Source: JAWVFM01 sp963739355 (lineage in GTDB: Bacteria; Actinomycetota; Thermoleophilia; Solirubrobacterales; 70-9). From it: a stretch of 64,000 nucleotides of DNA. The translations under genes and the position numbers were made by a program. The stretch covers positions 124,001-188,000 of the forward strand of contig CAVUAD010000005.1 of NCBI GenBank assembly GCA_963739355.1, given 5' to 3'. Of the stretch, positions 25,227 through 34,105 are shown in pieces. Below the pieces are notes generated by a model. The model was not told the origin of the DNA. It made no database searches and was given only the letters and a program-made list of their open reading frames with translations. Every line of letters starts with the position of its first letter. Position 1 is the first letter of the stretch.

Positions 25227-26096
25227 TCAGCCGACGCGCTCGCGGCGCAGGGCCTGGCCGAGGCAGTGCGCCCCGCCCCCGCCGGCGGTGAACATCGAGA
25301 GGTCGGGGTCGAACACCTCGATCCCGAGCGCCCGCAGCTGCTCGTTGAGGGGGCCGGCTGCCTTGGTGGAGATCGCGCGGTCGTCGCCGAGGGAGATCGC
25401 GTTGACGCCGAGGCTGAAGGCCTGCTCGACGGGCACGTCGAGGATCTCGAAGTCGCGGTCCCGCAGCCACCTCACGAGGCCGGTCGACGCCGCCTCGGTG
25501 CAGACCCCGGCGACCTTCGGGCCGAGGATCGAGACGAGGACGTCGATGTGCACGAACTGGCTCGGGATCGGCTCGATCCGGACCTCCCAGCCCTCCGCCT
25601 CCATCCATCCGGCGAGCTGGCGGGCGGCCGCGGCCTCCGTGCGCTCCTCGCCGTTGCCGATCAGGAGCGCTCCAGGCTCGACGATGAGGACGTCGCCGCC
25701 CTCGATGGCGCCCGCCGTGACCATCTTCCAGATCGGGATCCCGGCGTCCTGGTAGAAGCGGATGACCGGCGCGTACTCGCCGCGGCGCCAGCTCTGGTGG
25801 AGCTGCGTCACCACCGGGCCGCTCGGGAAGGTCACGCTCGAGTCGCGGGCGAAGACCTGGTAGGGCAGAGCCGGGTCGGGCTCGAGGAAGTGGCAGGTCA
25901 CCCGTGCCGACTCGTAGGCGGAGACCAGCTCGCGGTGCTGGGCGTGAGCAGCCTCCTGGTCGAACCGCGCGCCGCTTTCGAGGGTGGCCTTCGAGATCGC
26001 GCTGGTGGGCAGCCAGCGGAAGTTGTCGGGCGGGCAGAGAAGGACGTCGTGGAGGCGCCCGGTCTCCGAGTCGACGCCCCAGTCCTCGGCGCTCAC
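25227..26096 (-). CDS. amidinotransferase/arginine-deiminase superfamily hydrolase (DDAH-like)
   Basis: 289 residues from GTG at 26096, which overlaps the decarboxylase stop as GTGA. Superfamily landmarks: VFARDSSVTFPSG (near 78), AIEGGDVLIV (E-G-G-D, near 128), FVHIDVLVSILGP (catalytic His, near 180) and GGGGAHCLGQ with the nucleophilic Cys at about 278. Members attack a guanidino carbon: arginine deiminase, dimethylarginine hydrolase, agmatine deiminase, arginine dihydrolase. At 289 residues it is nearer DDAH or the catalytic domain of arginine dihydrolase than agmatine deiminase (about 365). The neighbours point to arginine or agmatine as substrate. Confidence 0.87.
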   Translation of the reverse strand: MSAEDWGVDSETGRLHDVLLCPPDNFRWLPTSAISKATLESGARFDQEAAHAQHRELVSAYESARVTCHFLEPDPALPYQVFARDSSVTFPSGPVVTQLHQSWRRGEYAPVIRFYQDAGIPIWKMVTAGAIEGGDVLIVEPGALLIGNGEERTEAAAARQLAGWMEAEGWEVRIEPIPSQFVHIDVLVSILGPKVAGVCTEAASTGLVRWLRDRDFEILDVPVEQAFSLGVNAISLGDDRAISTKAAGPLNEQLRALGIEVFDPDLSMFTAGGGGAHCLGQALRRERVG

Positions 26097-27565
26097 CCGG
26101 CCACCACCCTGATCGTCTGCAGCGTCCGGTCGACGGCACCGCGGACCTTGCCGCCGTGGTCGAGCGTCTCGCGCACGTAGTCGAGCGTCTCCGAGGTCAG
26201 CCGTTCTCCGGGGAGCACGTTCGGGATGCCGGGAGGGTAGGTCGCGAGCGACTCGGCGGCGATCCGCCCCTCGGCCTCGGCGAACGCAACGACATCCTGC
26301 GGTGCGAGGAACGCGTCGCGGGGCGCCATCGCGAGCGGTCCCCAGGGAGGCGGCGGGGCGAACTCGCGCCCGTGGCCGTGCTCGACGTCGCCGAGCGCAG
26401 AGACGGCGTGGGCGAGCGCCGCCACCAGGCGCTTGCCCTCGACCTTTGCCGGGCTTCCCATCCCGAAGAGGGCGACGATCACGTTCTCCGAGGCCAGCTC
26501 CAAGTTGACGTCGTCGAGCTCCAGCATGAGCGCGGCGATCCGCTGGCCGGTCGTGCCCGTGGCCCGGACGTCGACGGCCAGCCGCAGCGGATCCCAGCCG
26601 AACACCCCGGGCGCACCCTGGAGCCGCTCGTCGAGGACGTCGAGGCCGGGCAGCTTGCGGACCTCCTCGCGGATGTCGGCGAGTGAGCGCAGCGTCTCGT
26701 CCAGCAGCTCGGCGCCACGCGTGGCGGCCATCCGCCGGGTGGCGTCGAGCGACCCGGAGAGGAGCGCGCTTGGGCTGGTCGACTCCGTCAGGGTGACGGC
26801 GCGGTCGACGAACTCCTCCTCGAGCAGCCCGCCGTGGCCGAGGTGGAGGATCGACGACTGGGTGAGGCTGCCGACGATCTTGTGGGTCGAGGAGAGCACG
26901 AGGTCTGCGCCGCACTCGAGGGCGCTCGTCGGCAGGGCGTCTGAGAAGCGCATGTGGGCACCCCAGGCCTCATCGACGAAGAGCGGGATGCCGCGCTCGT
27001 GGGCGACGTCGGCAAGCCCCTCGACGTCGGCAACGGCTCCGAAGTAGGTGGGCGACACCGCGTGGGCTGCGACCGCCCCCGGGGACAGCTCGAGAGCTCG
27101 GGCGAGCGACTCCGGCGTGACGCAGTGCGCGATGCCGAGCTCGGGATCGACCTCCGGCGCCACGAACGTGGGCTCGAGGCCGGCAAGGACGAGGCCGTCG
27201 ATCGTGCTCGAGTGGGCGTTGCGCTGGACCACCACGCGCTTGCCGGCGTGGCGGATCGCCATGCACGCCGCGTGGTTGCCCTGCGAGCCCCCGTTCCCCA
27301 GGAACCAGCTGCGCTTCGCCCCCCAGGCCTCAGCGGCCAGCGTCTGCGCGCGCTGGAACGGCGTCGGCTCCTCGCCGACGTCGATGCCCTCGATCAGCGC
27401 CGGGATGTCGAGGTCGAACGCACGTGGGCCAAACGCCGAGAGGAGCTCGCCGTCCGCACCGGGGCCGCCCTTGTGCCCCGGGACGTGGAAGCGGCCCGGC
27501 TCGCGCGCCGCGAAGTCGACCAGGGCGTCGAAGTAGGGAGCTTCCGACTGTTCGTCCGAGACCAC
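26093..27565 (-). CDS. Orn/Lys/Arg decarboxylase (fold-type I, SpeA-like)
   Basis: 490 residues, the size of the Bacillus-type arginine decarboxylase. It has the N-terminal RFHVPGHKGG, FLGNGGSQGNHAACMAI, FVDEAWGAHMRF and the PLP-lysine motif LSSTHKIVGSLTQSS (Lys near 228). The enzyme removes CO2 from arginine, ornithine or lysine to give agmatine, putrescine or cadaverine in the cytoplasm. GTG start, with TAGCGT 6 nt upstream, so probably leaderless. It heads an operon with the guanidino hydrolase and the M20 carbamoylase, which together favour polyamine synthesis from arginine. Confidence 0.92.
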   Translation of the reverse strand: MVSDEQSEAPYFDALVDFAAREPGRFHVPGHKGGPGADGELLSAFGPRAFDLDIPALIEGIDVGEEPTPFQRAQTLAAEAWGAKRSWFLGNGGSQGNHAACMAIRHAGKRVVVQRNAHSSTIDGLVLAGLEPTFVAPEVDPELGIAHCVTPESLARALELSPGAVAAHAVSPTYFGAVADVEGLADVAHERGIPLFVDEAWGAHMRFSDALPTSALECGADLVLSSTHKIVGSLTQSSILHLGHGGLLEEEFVDRAVTLTESTSPSALLSGSLDATRRMAATRGAELLDETLRSLADIREEVRKLPGLDVLDERLQGAPGVFGWDPLRLAVDVRATGTTGQRIAALMLELDDVNLELASENVIVALFGMGSPAKVEGKRLVAALAHAVSALGDVEHGHGREFAPPPPWGPLAMAPRDAFLAPQDVVAFAEAEGRIAAESLATYPPGIPNVLPGERLTSETLDYVRETLDHGGKVRGAVDRTLQTIRVVAG

Positions 27566-27571
27566 GCCTCG

Positions 27572-27577
27572 ACGCTA
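27572..27577 (-). promoter_or_regulatory. -10 box (TAGCGT) of probable leaderless promoter
   Basis: TAGCGT ends 6 nt before the GTG at 27565, in the 31-bp gap behind the secreted protein gene, so the polyamine operon likely has its own promoter. Confidence 0.45.
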
Positions 27578-27596
27578 GCAACCTGCCGGTCGGCGG

Positions 27597-28622
27597 TCAG
27601 AGCGCGCGGCGAAGGGTGCGGCGCGGGCTCGGGTGCGCGTTGGCGATCGCGATCCAGCGAACGCGCCCGTGCCGGAGCCCGAAGAAGGCGCGGCGCCGGG
27701 TCCGGCGCCGGCTCTCGAAGACGTTGGTCCCCTTCACCCGGAACCGCGCCTGGAGCTTCAGCCCCCGCTTCGCGGTAGCCGCCGAGTCGCCGGGACCCAC
27801 GCCGCGGATCGCCTGCCCCCGGCTGGAGGAGAGGATCAGCTTCGCGCGGTGGAGCTTGGGCGAGTAGGCGACCCTCAGGCTGGCCGCGCCGACGACGCAC
27901 CAGCGGTCGACGCCGTGCCCCTTGCGGAGCGGCTTGCCGAGGTGCTTGCGGATGCGCTTGCGAGCCTCGGCGAGCCGGACGTGGCCAAGGCGGCGGCCGC
28001 GGACGGCCCCGCCCGGCGAGATGCACTTCGGATACGCGGGCTGCGAGGCATAGACCCGGCGCTGCTCCTGCCGGGTATCGACCTTGGCGGCGCAACGGGG
28101 CACCGAGCCTGTGTCCTGGGTGACGATTACGCCGCCACCTCCACCGGGATAGAAGTACGGCCTGTAGTCGGCGGGCACGAATGGAGTGATGTCGGCGGGC
28201 TGCCCGCCGATCCGGAAGTTGTGGATCGAGACGCCGCCGATGCCCTTCGCCTCGTCGAAGAAGTAGTCGCCGTCCCAGTGCCACGTCTCGGGCCCCTGGC
28301 CCTGGACGACCGACCCGGTCCAGTGGTCCTTCTGGAAGTAGAAGCACTTGTTCGCCGCCGCGCCGGTGCGCGTCGGCTCCTGGCTCAGGAAGTCGACGAT
28401 GCCGAAGTCGGTGACGTTCTGGTTCGTCTTGTCGAACTCGACGCAGAACGGGTCGGCGTTCGGGTGCGGGTAGTTGGTGCCCGTCCCGACGTCCTGGTTG
28501 ACGCAGTTGAAGGGGTTCTGGCCGTCCCACGGCCCGACGGGCTGGCCGACCTGGGCGGCGGCGGGAGTGACGGACAACGTCACGGCAGCGAGGAGGGCGC
28601 CCAAGAAGGCCTTGCGGATCAC
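27597..28622 (-). CDS. secreted protein of unknown function
   Basis: 341 residues with a signal peptide (MIRKAFLGALLAAVTLSVTPAAAQ). The N-terminal half is Trp/Tyr/Asn-rich with several Cys (NPFNCVNQD, DPFCVEFDK, NKCFYFQKD), a Gly run (YPGGGGGVIV) and KCISPGGAV; the C-terminal half is very basic, with VRLAEARKRIRKHLGKP resembling the Ser/Arg-rich repeat modules seen in other exported proteins of this bacterial group. No family recognised. The frame is supported by codon bias and signal peptide. It starts 99 bp from the divergent Tat-exported gene. Confidence 0.72.
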   Translation of the reverse strand: MIRKAFLGALLAAVTLSVTPAAAQVGQPVGPWDGQNPFNCVNQDVGTGTNYPHPNADPFCVEFDKTNQNVTDFGIVDFLSQEPTRTGAAANKCFYFQKDHWTGSVVQGQGPETWHWDGDYFFDEAKGIGGVSIHNFRIGGQPADITPFVPADYRPYFYPGGGGGVIVTQDTGSVPRCAAKVDTRQEQRRVYASQPAYPKCISPGGAVRGRRLGHVRLAEARKRIRKHLGKPLRKGHGVDRWCVVGAASLRVAYSPKLHRAKLILSSSRGQAIRGVGPGDSAATAKRGLKLQARFRVKGTNVFESRRRTRRRAFFGLRHGRVRWIAIANAHPSPRRTLRRAL

Positions 28623-28721
28623 GATGGTGAGACGCTACCTCCGGCGGCACCTGCCCGCGCTGCTTCGCCGTGGCGGAACCGGCGCCGCCCCGGCTTCGCC
28701 GCTATAGCGTCTGGTCCAGCG

Positions 28722-29414
28722 ATGGCGCCGGGGGAAACAGACCACGCGCTTGACGGCGCGATCCGCACCGACCTCGCGGCGGACCTCTCGCGGCGCGACT
28801 TCCTGGTCCGCGCGGGTGGCCTCGGCGCCGCGGCGGCGATCGCGACCGCGCTTCCGCTCGCCGCGCGGATGGCGGCGCCGGCCCGCTCCGAAGCGGCGGT
28901 CCTGCTGAACGACGCGACCCTCCAGGCCTTCTTCGACACGATGGTCCCCGGCAAGAAGGTTCCCGGCCTTCGGACGCAGCTCGGCAACGAGATCCACCCG
29001 AGGGCGATCCTCGGCGTCGATTCCGAGCACGGTGCCGTCTACACGGACGCGCTTCTTCTGGCGAACGACCCCAGGCTCGGGTTCGTCGCCCTCGAGGCTC
29101 CGTTCCTCGCCCAGCTCGAGTCCTACGCGGTGACCGAGGGCGGGGACTTCCTCGACCTCGACTGGGACGGGCGCGAGGCCGTCTGCATTCGCGGGTTTGA
29201 GTTCTCGAACCCGACCCGGCTGGTATGGGAGGCGGCCGCGGCCATCCCGTTCACGGCGTTCTGCGCCGCGGCCAACGTGAAGAACGCAACCGCCAAGACC
29301 GCGGCCGGCTACGCGGTGATGGGACACCCGGGGACCGCACCGCACGGGTACGACGACTTCTCCTACTCGCGTCCGCTGTCACGCGGGCGAACGAAGCACG
29401 GCTCGCTGCCATGA
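28722..29414 (+). CDS. Tat-exported partner protein of GMC oxidoreductase (DUF5987-like)
   Basis: 230 residues from the ATG at 28722. A twin-arginine signal (SRRDFLVRAGGLGAAAAIA, about residues 24-42) marks export of a folded protein, usually one that binds a cofactor or a cofactor-bearing partner. The mature part has DSEHGAVYTDALLLANDPRL and DFLDLDWDGREAVCIRGFE. It resembles the actinobacterial DUF5987 proteins and, more loosely, small subunits of gluconate-type dehydrogenases that accompany GMC enzymes; the family name is from memory. Its TGA overlaps the ATG of the GMC gene (ATGA, 29411-29414), implying a complex. Confidence 0.75.
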   Translation: MAPGETDHALDGAIRTDLAADLSRRDFLVRAGGLGAAAAIATALPLAARMAAPARSEAAVLLNDATLQAFFDTMVPGKKVPGLRTQLGNEIHPRAILGVDSEHGAVYTDALLLANDPRLGFVALEAPFLAQLESYAVTEGGDFLDLDWDGREAVCIRGFEFSNPTRLVWEAAAAIPFTAFCAAANVKNATAKTAAGYAVMGHPGTAPHGYDDFSYSRPLSRGRTKHGSLP

Positions 29415-31072
29415 CGCAGCGAGTCGACGTCTGCATCGTGGGGTCGGGCTTCGGCGGGTCGATCGCGGCCTGGCGACTGGCCGAGCTCTACCGCGCCGCG
29501 GGCGAGAAGCCCAGCGTCGTCGTGCTCGAGCGCGGGCTTGATCTCGGCCACACGGACTTCCGCCAGTCGATGGACGTCGAGCACCTCTCCAAGACGTACG
29601 AGCTGATCCAGGGGCAGGGCGCGCAGATCGTCGCGGCCAACCTCGTCGGCGGCGGCTCCAACCTGTACCTGGCGGCGTCACTGCGGGCGCCCACCGAGAC
29701 CTTCGAGCGCACCGACGCCCGCAGCGACGACGGCCCGCGCCGCCGGATGTGGCCCAGGCGGATCAGTCGCGCATCGCTCAACCGCTACTACCGCCGGGCG
29801 GAGGAGGGGCTGCGGGTTGCGCCGACCACGTGGGACCGGGTGTCGAAGTCGGGCGGCGTCTGGGCCGCGATGTGCAACGAGGCGGGGTTCACCTGCGACC
29901 GGGTGCCGACGGCGATCAGCCCGGAGCGCTGCGTCAACGCCAAGTGGTGCTACACGGGGTGCATCTTCGGGGCCAAGAACTCGCTCATCACCAACTACCT
30001 GGCCTCGGCTCGCCGGGCCGGTGTGAAGGTGCGCCACCTTGTTCAGGTCAACCAGATCCGGCAGTCGAGCGCCCGGCCCTACCGGTTCGTCGTGCAGGGC
30101 GACAAGGTGGACCCGGCGACCAAGGGGTCGGCGGGCGCGTTCGAGGACATCGAGTGCAAGGTCGTGATCCTCGCCGCCGGGGCGCTCGGCACCCCGCCGA
30201 TCCTCATGCGCTCTCAACCTCAGCTCCCGTCGCTCTCCGCGCAGGTGGGCAAGCACCTGGGTGTCAACGGCGACCACGTGGCGGCGGTCGAGATCAACCC
30301 GGGCAAGGTCCGCAGCGTGCTCGGCCTCCCCGGCTACGGCCAGTTCTACAAGGGCCGGCCGATCACCACGATGTCCTACGACTACTTCGTCGGCAAGCGC
30401 GGCCCCAGGCACGACGGCACGCGATTCACGCTCCAGGAGATCCTGCTCTCCCAGCTCACGAACTTCCTCTACGACGACGGGCGCAAGCCGCACGGCGCGC
30501 CGGACTGGTGGGGCCGCCAGAAGAAGCGCTCGATCTCGACGTGGAGCAATCACCTCGAGGTCCTCGCGATGGTCGAGGACACCAACGACGGGACTTTCTA
30601 CGCCGCGCCTCCGGGCGGCGGCGGCCACGTGCAGCCGAACGGCGGGCCGATCGGCGTCGGCCTCTTCAACTACGACCTCTCGGAGCAGTCCGTCCGGATT
30701 CGCCAGGCGGCCAACGACGCCATCCGCAAGATCGCCGAGCGGCGCGGCGTCGGGAAGTTCCTCAAGCTCGCGGAGACGGAGGGCGTCTACGCCGCGCACC
30801 CGTTGGGCGGCTGCCGGATGGCCGACGAGCGTGCGTTCGGCGTCGTCGACGATCACTGCGAGGCCTTCGGCTACGAGGGGCTCTTCTGCATGGACTCGTC
30901 GGCCATCCCCACGAGCCTTGGCGTCAACCCCTCGCTCACGATCTCGGCTGTCTGCGAGCGCGCCGCCGAGAAGCTCGTGAGAAGGGGCCACGACTACGGG
31001 CTGCCGAAGGTGCCGAGGGGATTTCGCTTCGCGACGCCGGCCGAGATCGTGGGCCGGCGAGTCCACCCGTAG
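29411..31072 (+). CDS. GMC-family flavin oxidoreductase (cholesterol-oxidase-like)
   Basis: 553 residues. The N-terminal FAD-binding GSGFGGSIAAWRLAE (near 10) is followed by VVLERG, and NLVGGGSNLYLAAS lies near 78. Active-site HPLGGCRMADERAFGVVDDH lies near 460, with the C-terminal GVNPSLTISAVCERAAE. GMC enzymes oxidise alcohols (sterols, sugars, aliphatic alcohols), passing electrons to oxygen or a partner subunit. It has no signal peptide of its own; the coupled upstream protein has a Tat signal, so the pair may be exported together by hitch-hiking. Substrate unknown; closest in style to cholesterol oxidase and related dehydrogenases. Confidence 0.88.
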   Translation: MTQRVDVCIVGSGFGGSIAAWRLAELYRAAGEKPSVVVLERGLDLGHTDFRQSMDVEHLSKTYELIQGQGAQIVAANLVGGGSNLYLAASLRAPTETFERTDARSDDGPRRRMWPRRISRASLNRYYRRAEEGLRVAPTTWDRVSKSGGVWAAMCNEAGFTCDRVPTAISPERCVNAKWCYTGCIFGAKNSLITNYLASARRAGVKVRHLVQVNQIRQSSARPYRFVVQGDKVDPATKGSAGAFEDIECKVVILAAGALGTPPILMRSQPQLPSLSAQVGKHLGVNGDHVAAVEINPGKVRSVLGLPGYGQFYKGRPITTMSYDYFVGKRGPRHDGTRFTLQEILLSQLTNFLYDDGRKPHGAPDWWGRQKKRSISTWSNHLEVLAMVEDTNDGTFYAAPPGGGGHVQPNGGPIGVGLFNYDLSEQSVRIRQAANDAIRKIAERRGVGKFLKLAETEGVYAAHPLGGCRMADERAFGVVDDHCEAFGYEGLFCMDSSAIPTSLGVNPSLTISAVCERAAEKLVRRGHDYGLPKVPRGFRFATPAEIVGRRVHP

Positions 31073-31188
31073 ACGAGCCGAGCACCCCCCGCCGCCCCTG
31101 CTAAGTTTGCGCCGTCCTTGGACGACGACGACCACCCGCCTCGAAGTACCGGGCCAGATAGGGGACGCGGCCCGCGCCGGGAACGCCG

Positions 31189-32526
31189 GTGAACGTCCTG
31201 CTCCTGGTCCTGCTGCTGCTGCTCGTGGCGCTGAACGGGCTGTTCGTCGCTGCCGAGATCGGGCTCGTGCGCTCGCGCCGGTCGCGGCTTGAGGTGATGG
31301 CCGAGGAGGGCCAGCGCGGCGCGGCGCGGGCGGTCGGCCAACTCAATCAGCTGACCGAGTACATCGCCGCCTGCCAGGTGGGGGTCACCCTCTGCTCCAT
31401 CGGCATCGGCTTCCTCGGCGAGCCGTCGCTCAAGGAGCTCCTGAAGCCGATCTTCGGCGGGCTCTCCGACACGGCGGCGACGTCGATCGCGCTGATCCTC
31501 GCGTTCCTCATCGTCACCTGCGTCCAGATCGCGTTTGGCGAGCTCGTGCCGAAGCTGGTCGCGATCGCTCGTACCGAGGATGTCGCGCGCCGCCTGTCCC
31601 GGCCGCTCGCCGTCTTCCAGGCCCTCTCGAGGCCGCTCAGCAAGGGGCTGACGTTGGTTGCGCTGCGCACCGTTCGGCTGGTCGGCGTGAAGCCGGAGGG
31701 CTTCGACGAGACCCACACCTCCGAGGACATCAAGATCATCATCTCCCAGTCCGCGGGCGCCTCGCTCGACCCGGGGGAGGCCGGGATGCTCGGCGGCGTC
31801 TTCCACCTGCACGAGCAGGAGGCGCGTGAGGTCATGACGCCGATCCCGGCGGTGGTCACCATCGACGCGTCAGGGACCGTCGAGGAGGCGCTGCGACGGT
31901 GCATCTCCTCCGGGCACACCCGCCTGATCGTGATCGAGGACGACAACCCCGACAAGGTGCGCGGGGTGGTCCACAACAACAGCCTCGCCAGGCTCTTCAT
32001 GAACTCCGGGGCGAGCGCGCCGATCGAGCCGGCGATCCGGGAGGTCGCGATCTTCCCGGAGACGAAGCCCCTCGACGACCTGCTCGCGGAGCTCCAGCGC
32101 CAGCGGAGCTCGGTTGCCGTGGTGTCCGACGAGTACGGGCGGACGGTGGGGATCGTCACCGTCGAGGACATTCTCGAAGAGGTCGTCGGCGAGATCGAGG
32201 ACGAGACCGACCCGCGCGCCAGCGAGGTGCGCCGGCTGACGGACGGCGACTACTACGTTCGCGGCCACGTGCCGCTCGGTGACCTCGAGGACGCCGGGAT
32301 CAAGCTTCCGATCGACTCCGACGCGTACAACTCGATCGGCGGCTACGTCTTCTCCGAGCTGGGTCGCCTGCCGAAGCGCGGCGACAGGATCGCCGCTGAC
32401 GGCTACGAGATCAGGGTCGAGTCGGTGCGCGACAACCGGATCGTCGCCGTCCGCATCCACGCCCGCGCGACGACCGACTTCCCGGCCGTCTCCCAGCGGG
32501 CGCCAGGGCACCCGGATACCCGGTAA
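31189..32526 (+). CDS. CNNM/HlyC-CorC family membrane protein (DUF21-CBS-CBS-CorC)
   Basis: 445 residues. Domain order: DUF21 transmembrane domain (about 1-190) with FVAAEIGLVRSRRSRLE and IAFGELVPKLVAI; a CBS pair (about 205-330) with VMTPIPAVVTID and SVAVVSDEYGRTVGIVTVEDILEEVVGEIEDE; and a C-terminal CorC_HlyC domain (about 345-430) with VRGHVPLGDLED and SIGGYVFSELGRLPKRGD. Relatives are Mg2+ (or Na+/Mg2+) transporters or regulators; the old hemolysin name is misleading. GTG start at 31189 without a strong Shine-Dalgarno. Confidence 0.92.
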   Translation: MNVLLLVLLLLLVALNGLFVAAEIGLVRSRRSRLEVMAEEGQRGAARAVGQLNQLTEYIAACQVGVTLCSIGIGFLGEPSLKELLKPIFGGLSDTAATSIALILAFLIVTCVQIAFGELVPKLVAIARTEDVARRLSRPLAVFQALSRPLSKGLTLVALRTVRLVGVKPEGFDETHTSEDIKIIISQSAGASLDPGEAGMLGGVFHLHEQEAREVMTPIPAVVTIDASGTVEEALRRCISSGHTRLIVIEDDNPDKVRGVVHNNSLARLFMNSGASAPIEPAIREVAIFPETKPLDDLLAELQRQRSSVAVVSDEYGRTVGIVTVEDILEEVVGEIEDETDPRASEVRRLTDGDYYVRGHVPLGDLEDAGIKLPIDSDAYNSIGGYVFSELGRLPKRGDRIAADGYEIRVESVRDNRIVAVRIHARATTDFPAVSQRAPGHPDTR

Positions 32527-32600
32527 TTAGGACATTCCGCGCACCGGATTTCCGTCCGTGCCGCTTCTTAGCGTGCAGCCACCCACGAAAGGGGGCAGCC

Positions 32601-32843
32601 ATGTGGGTCGTGAGGCTCACCGACAAGCAGCTGGAGGTCTTGAGGGCGATGCTCCGCACGGAGGAGCATCTCGGGCCGGCCCTCCTGGGTTCGCTCGAGG
32701 CGATGGAGCTCGCTCGCTGGGATGACCTGCCGGACGCCTCGCTCCCCTGGAACGAGGTGGAGGAGGCCGCACGCCGCCAGGGGATCTCGGAGGCCGACAT
32801 CATTTGGGACCGAGCAGGGCGCGCGGAGCGCAAGGCGGCCTAG
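32601..32843 (+). CDS. small hypothetical protein
   Basis: 80 residues with AAAGGGGGC upstream of the ATG. It reads LTDKQLEVLRAMLRTEEHLGPALLGSLEAME and later PWNEVEEAARRQGISEADIIWDR; no membrane segment. No family recognised. The strong ribosome-binding site and codon use support translation. It ends 21 bp before the thioesterase gene and may share its mRNA. Confidence 0.65.
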   Translation: MWVVRLTDKQLEVLRAMLRTEEHLGPALLGSLEAMELARWDDLPDASLPWNEVEEAARRQGISEADIIWDRAGRAERKAA

Positions 32844-32864
32844 ATAGCTCAGGGCATCGATGCG

Positions 32865-33251
32865 TTGACGCGCTGGCTCGGGCTCCGCTGGGAGGAGCCC
32901 GGCCGGCTCCGCCTGGCGATCACGCCCGACCACATCAACCCGGCGGGGCTCCTCTCCGGAGCCATCACGTACACCATGGTCGACTACGCGATGGGCTCGG
33001 CGCTCTGGCAGGAGCGCAGCGGCGATGAGGCGATCGCGACGATCAACATCTCGATCAACTACGTCCAGACGGCTCGCGAGGGCGAGGTCGTATGCACCGC
33101 CCGCGTCGACCGTCGCAACGACCGGATCGCCGTTCTGCGCTCGGAGGTCGAGCACGACGACGGGCGCGTGATCGCGACGGCCGTGGGCAGTTACGCGATC
33201 TTCGACCGGTCCCGGCTTGGCGGCCGCGACCGCGCCGGAGCGAACGGCTAG
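32865..33251 (+). CDS. PaaI-family hotdog thioesterase
   Basis: 128 residues with the hotdog-fold pattern of PaaI/YbgC-like acyl-CoA thioesterases: INPAGLLSGAITYTMVDYAMGSAL (near 30), where the catalytic region of the family lies, then ATINISINYVQTAREGEVVCTARV (near 60). It hydrolyses acyl-CoA, often aromatic or short-chain, to acid and CoA in the cytoplasm. The TTG at 32865 is the only usable start after the preceding in-frame stop. Typical PaaI has H-G-G where this protein has AGLLSG, so activity should be regarded as likely, not certain. Shares CTAG stops with the hydroxyacyl-CoA dehydrogenase. Confidence 0.82.
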   Translation: MTRWLGLRWEEPGRLRLAITPDHINPAGLLSGAITYTMVDYAMGSALWQERSGDEAIATINISINYVQTAREGEVVCTARVDRRNDRIAVLRSEVEHDDGRVIATAVGSYAIFDRSRLGGRDRAGANG

Positions 33252-34072
33252 TACTCGAAGAAGCCCTGGCCGGACTTGCGGCCGAGCTTGCCCTCGCCGA
33301 CCATCGCGACGAGCCGCCCCGGCGGCTTGTGCGAGGCGTCCTCGGAGTCGGCGTAGAGGGCGTCGCCGATCGCCTCGGCCACGTCGAGGCCGACGAAGTC
33401 GAGGAGCCGGAGCGGCCCCATCGGATGGCTGGCGCCAAGCGTCATGCACGAGTCGATCTCGGCGGGGCGCATCCCGGTTCGCTCCAGCAGGCGAACGGCG
33501 TCGAAGAGGAACGGGAAGAGGAGGCGGTTGACGACGAAACCCGCCTCGTCGGGGACCATCACGGGCGTCTTTCCGAGCGCCTCGCACCAGGCAATCGCGC
33601 GGGCCGAGGCGCCCGAGCGCAGCGCGTCCGGGAAGCAGAGCTCGACGAGCTCCATCTTCGGCACGGGGTTGAAGACGTGGAGCCCGAACATCCGGTCGGC
33701 GGCTCCGCTGCGCTCCGCAAGCGTCGCGATCGAGAGCGAGGAGGTCGTGCTCGCCAGGTCGGCGTCCGGGCAGGCCGCGGCGAGCTCGGCGAGGAGCGCC
33801 CCCTTGTCGTCGAGCTGCTCCGCGATGGCCTCCACGACGAGGTCGCACGACGCGAGCTTGTCAACGTCCGTGGTCACCTTGATCTGGTCCGGCTGCCCGC
33901 CGTCGAGCTTCGCCGCCATCGCCTGCGCGTTCTCCTCGGCACGCCAGGCGGAGGCGTCGCTGCGCGCGAGGAGGTGGACCGGGCCCAGGATGCTGGCCGT
34001 CGCCGCGACGCCGCAGCCGACCGTGCCGCTGCCGGCGACTCCTGGGCGCTTGTATCCGGTCTCTCCTCCCAT
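33248..34072 (-). CDS. 3-hydroxyacyl-CoA dehydrogenase (FadB2/Hbd-like)
   Basis: 274 residues, matching single-function 3-hydroxybutyryl-CoA dehydrogenases. NAD-binding VAGSGTVGCGVAATAS (near 13), SCDLVVEAIAEQLDDK (near 75), FGLHVFNPVPKMELVEL with the catalytic His (near 130), VMVPDEAGFVVNRLLFPFLFDAVRL and C-terminal HPMGPLRLLDFVGLD. It oxidises 3-hydroxyacyl-CoA to 3-ketoacyl-CoA, third step of beta-oxidation. Its N-terminus is a little longer in polar residues than usual. Upstream no operator like those of the thiolase and acyl-CoA dehydrogenase is seen; divergent with a small membrane gene. Confidence 0.9.
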   Translation of the reverse strand: MGGETGYKRPGVAGSGTVGCGVAATASILGPVHLLARSDASAWRAEENAQAMAAKLDGGQPDQIKVTTDVDKLASCDLVVEAIAEQLDDKGALLAELAAACPDADLASTTSSLSIATLAERSGAADRMFGLHVFNPVPKMELVELCFPDALRSGASARAIAWCEALGKTPVMVPDEAGFVVNRLLFPFLFDAVRLLERTGMRPAEIDSCMTLGASHPMGPLRLLDFVGLDVAEAIGDALYADSEDASHKPPGRLVAMVGEGKLGRKSGQGFFEY

Positions 34073-34105
34073 CGTGAAGGGGGGTCCTTACTATCAGAGG
34101 AGGAC

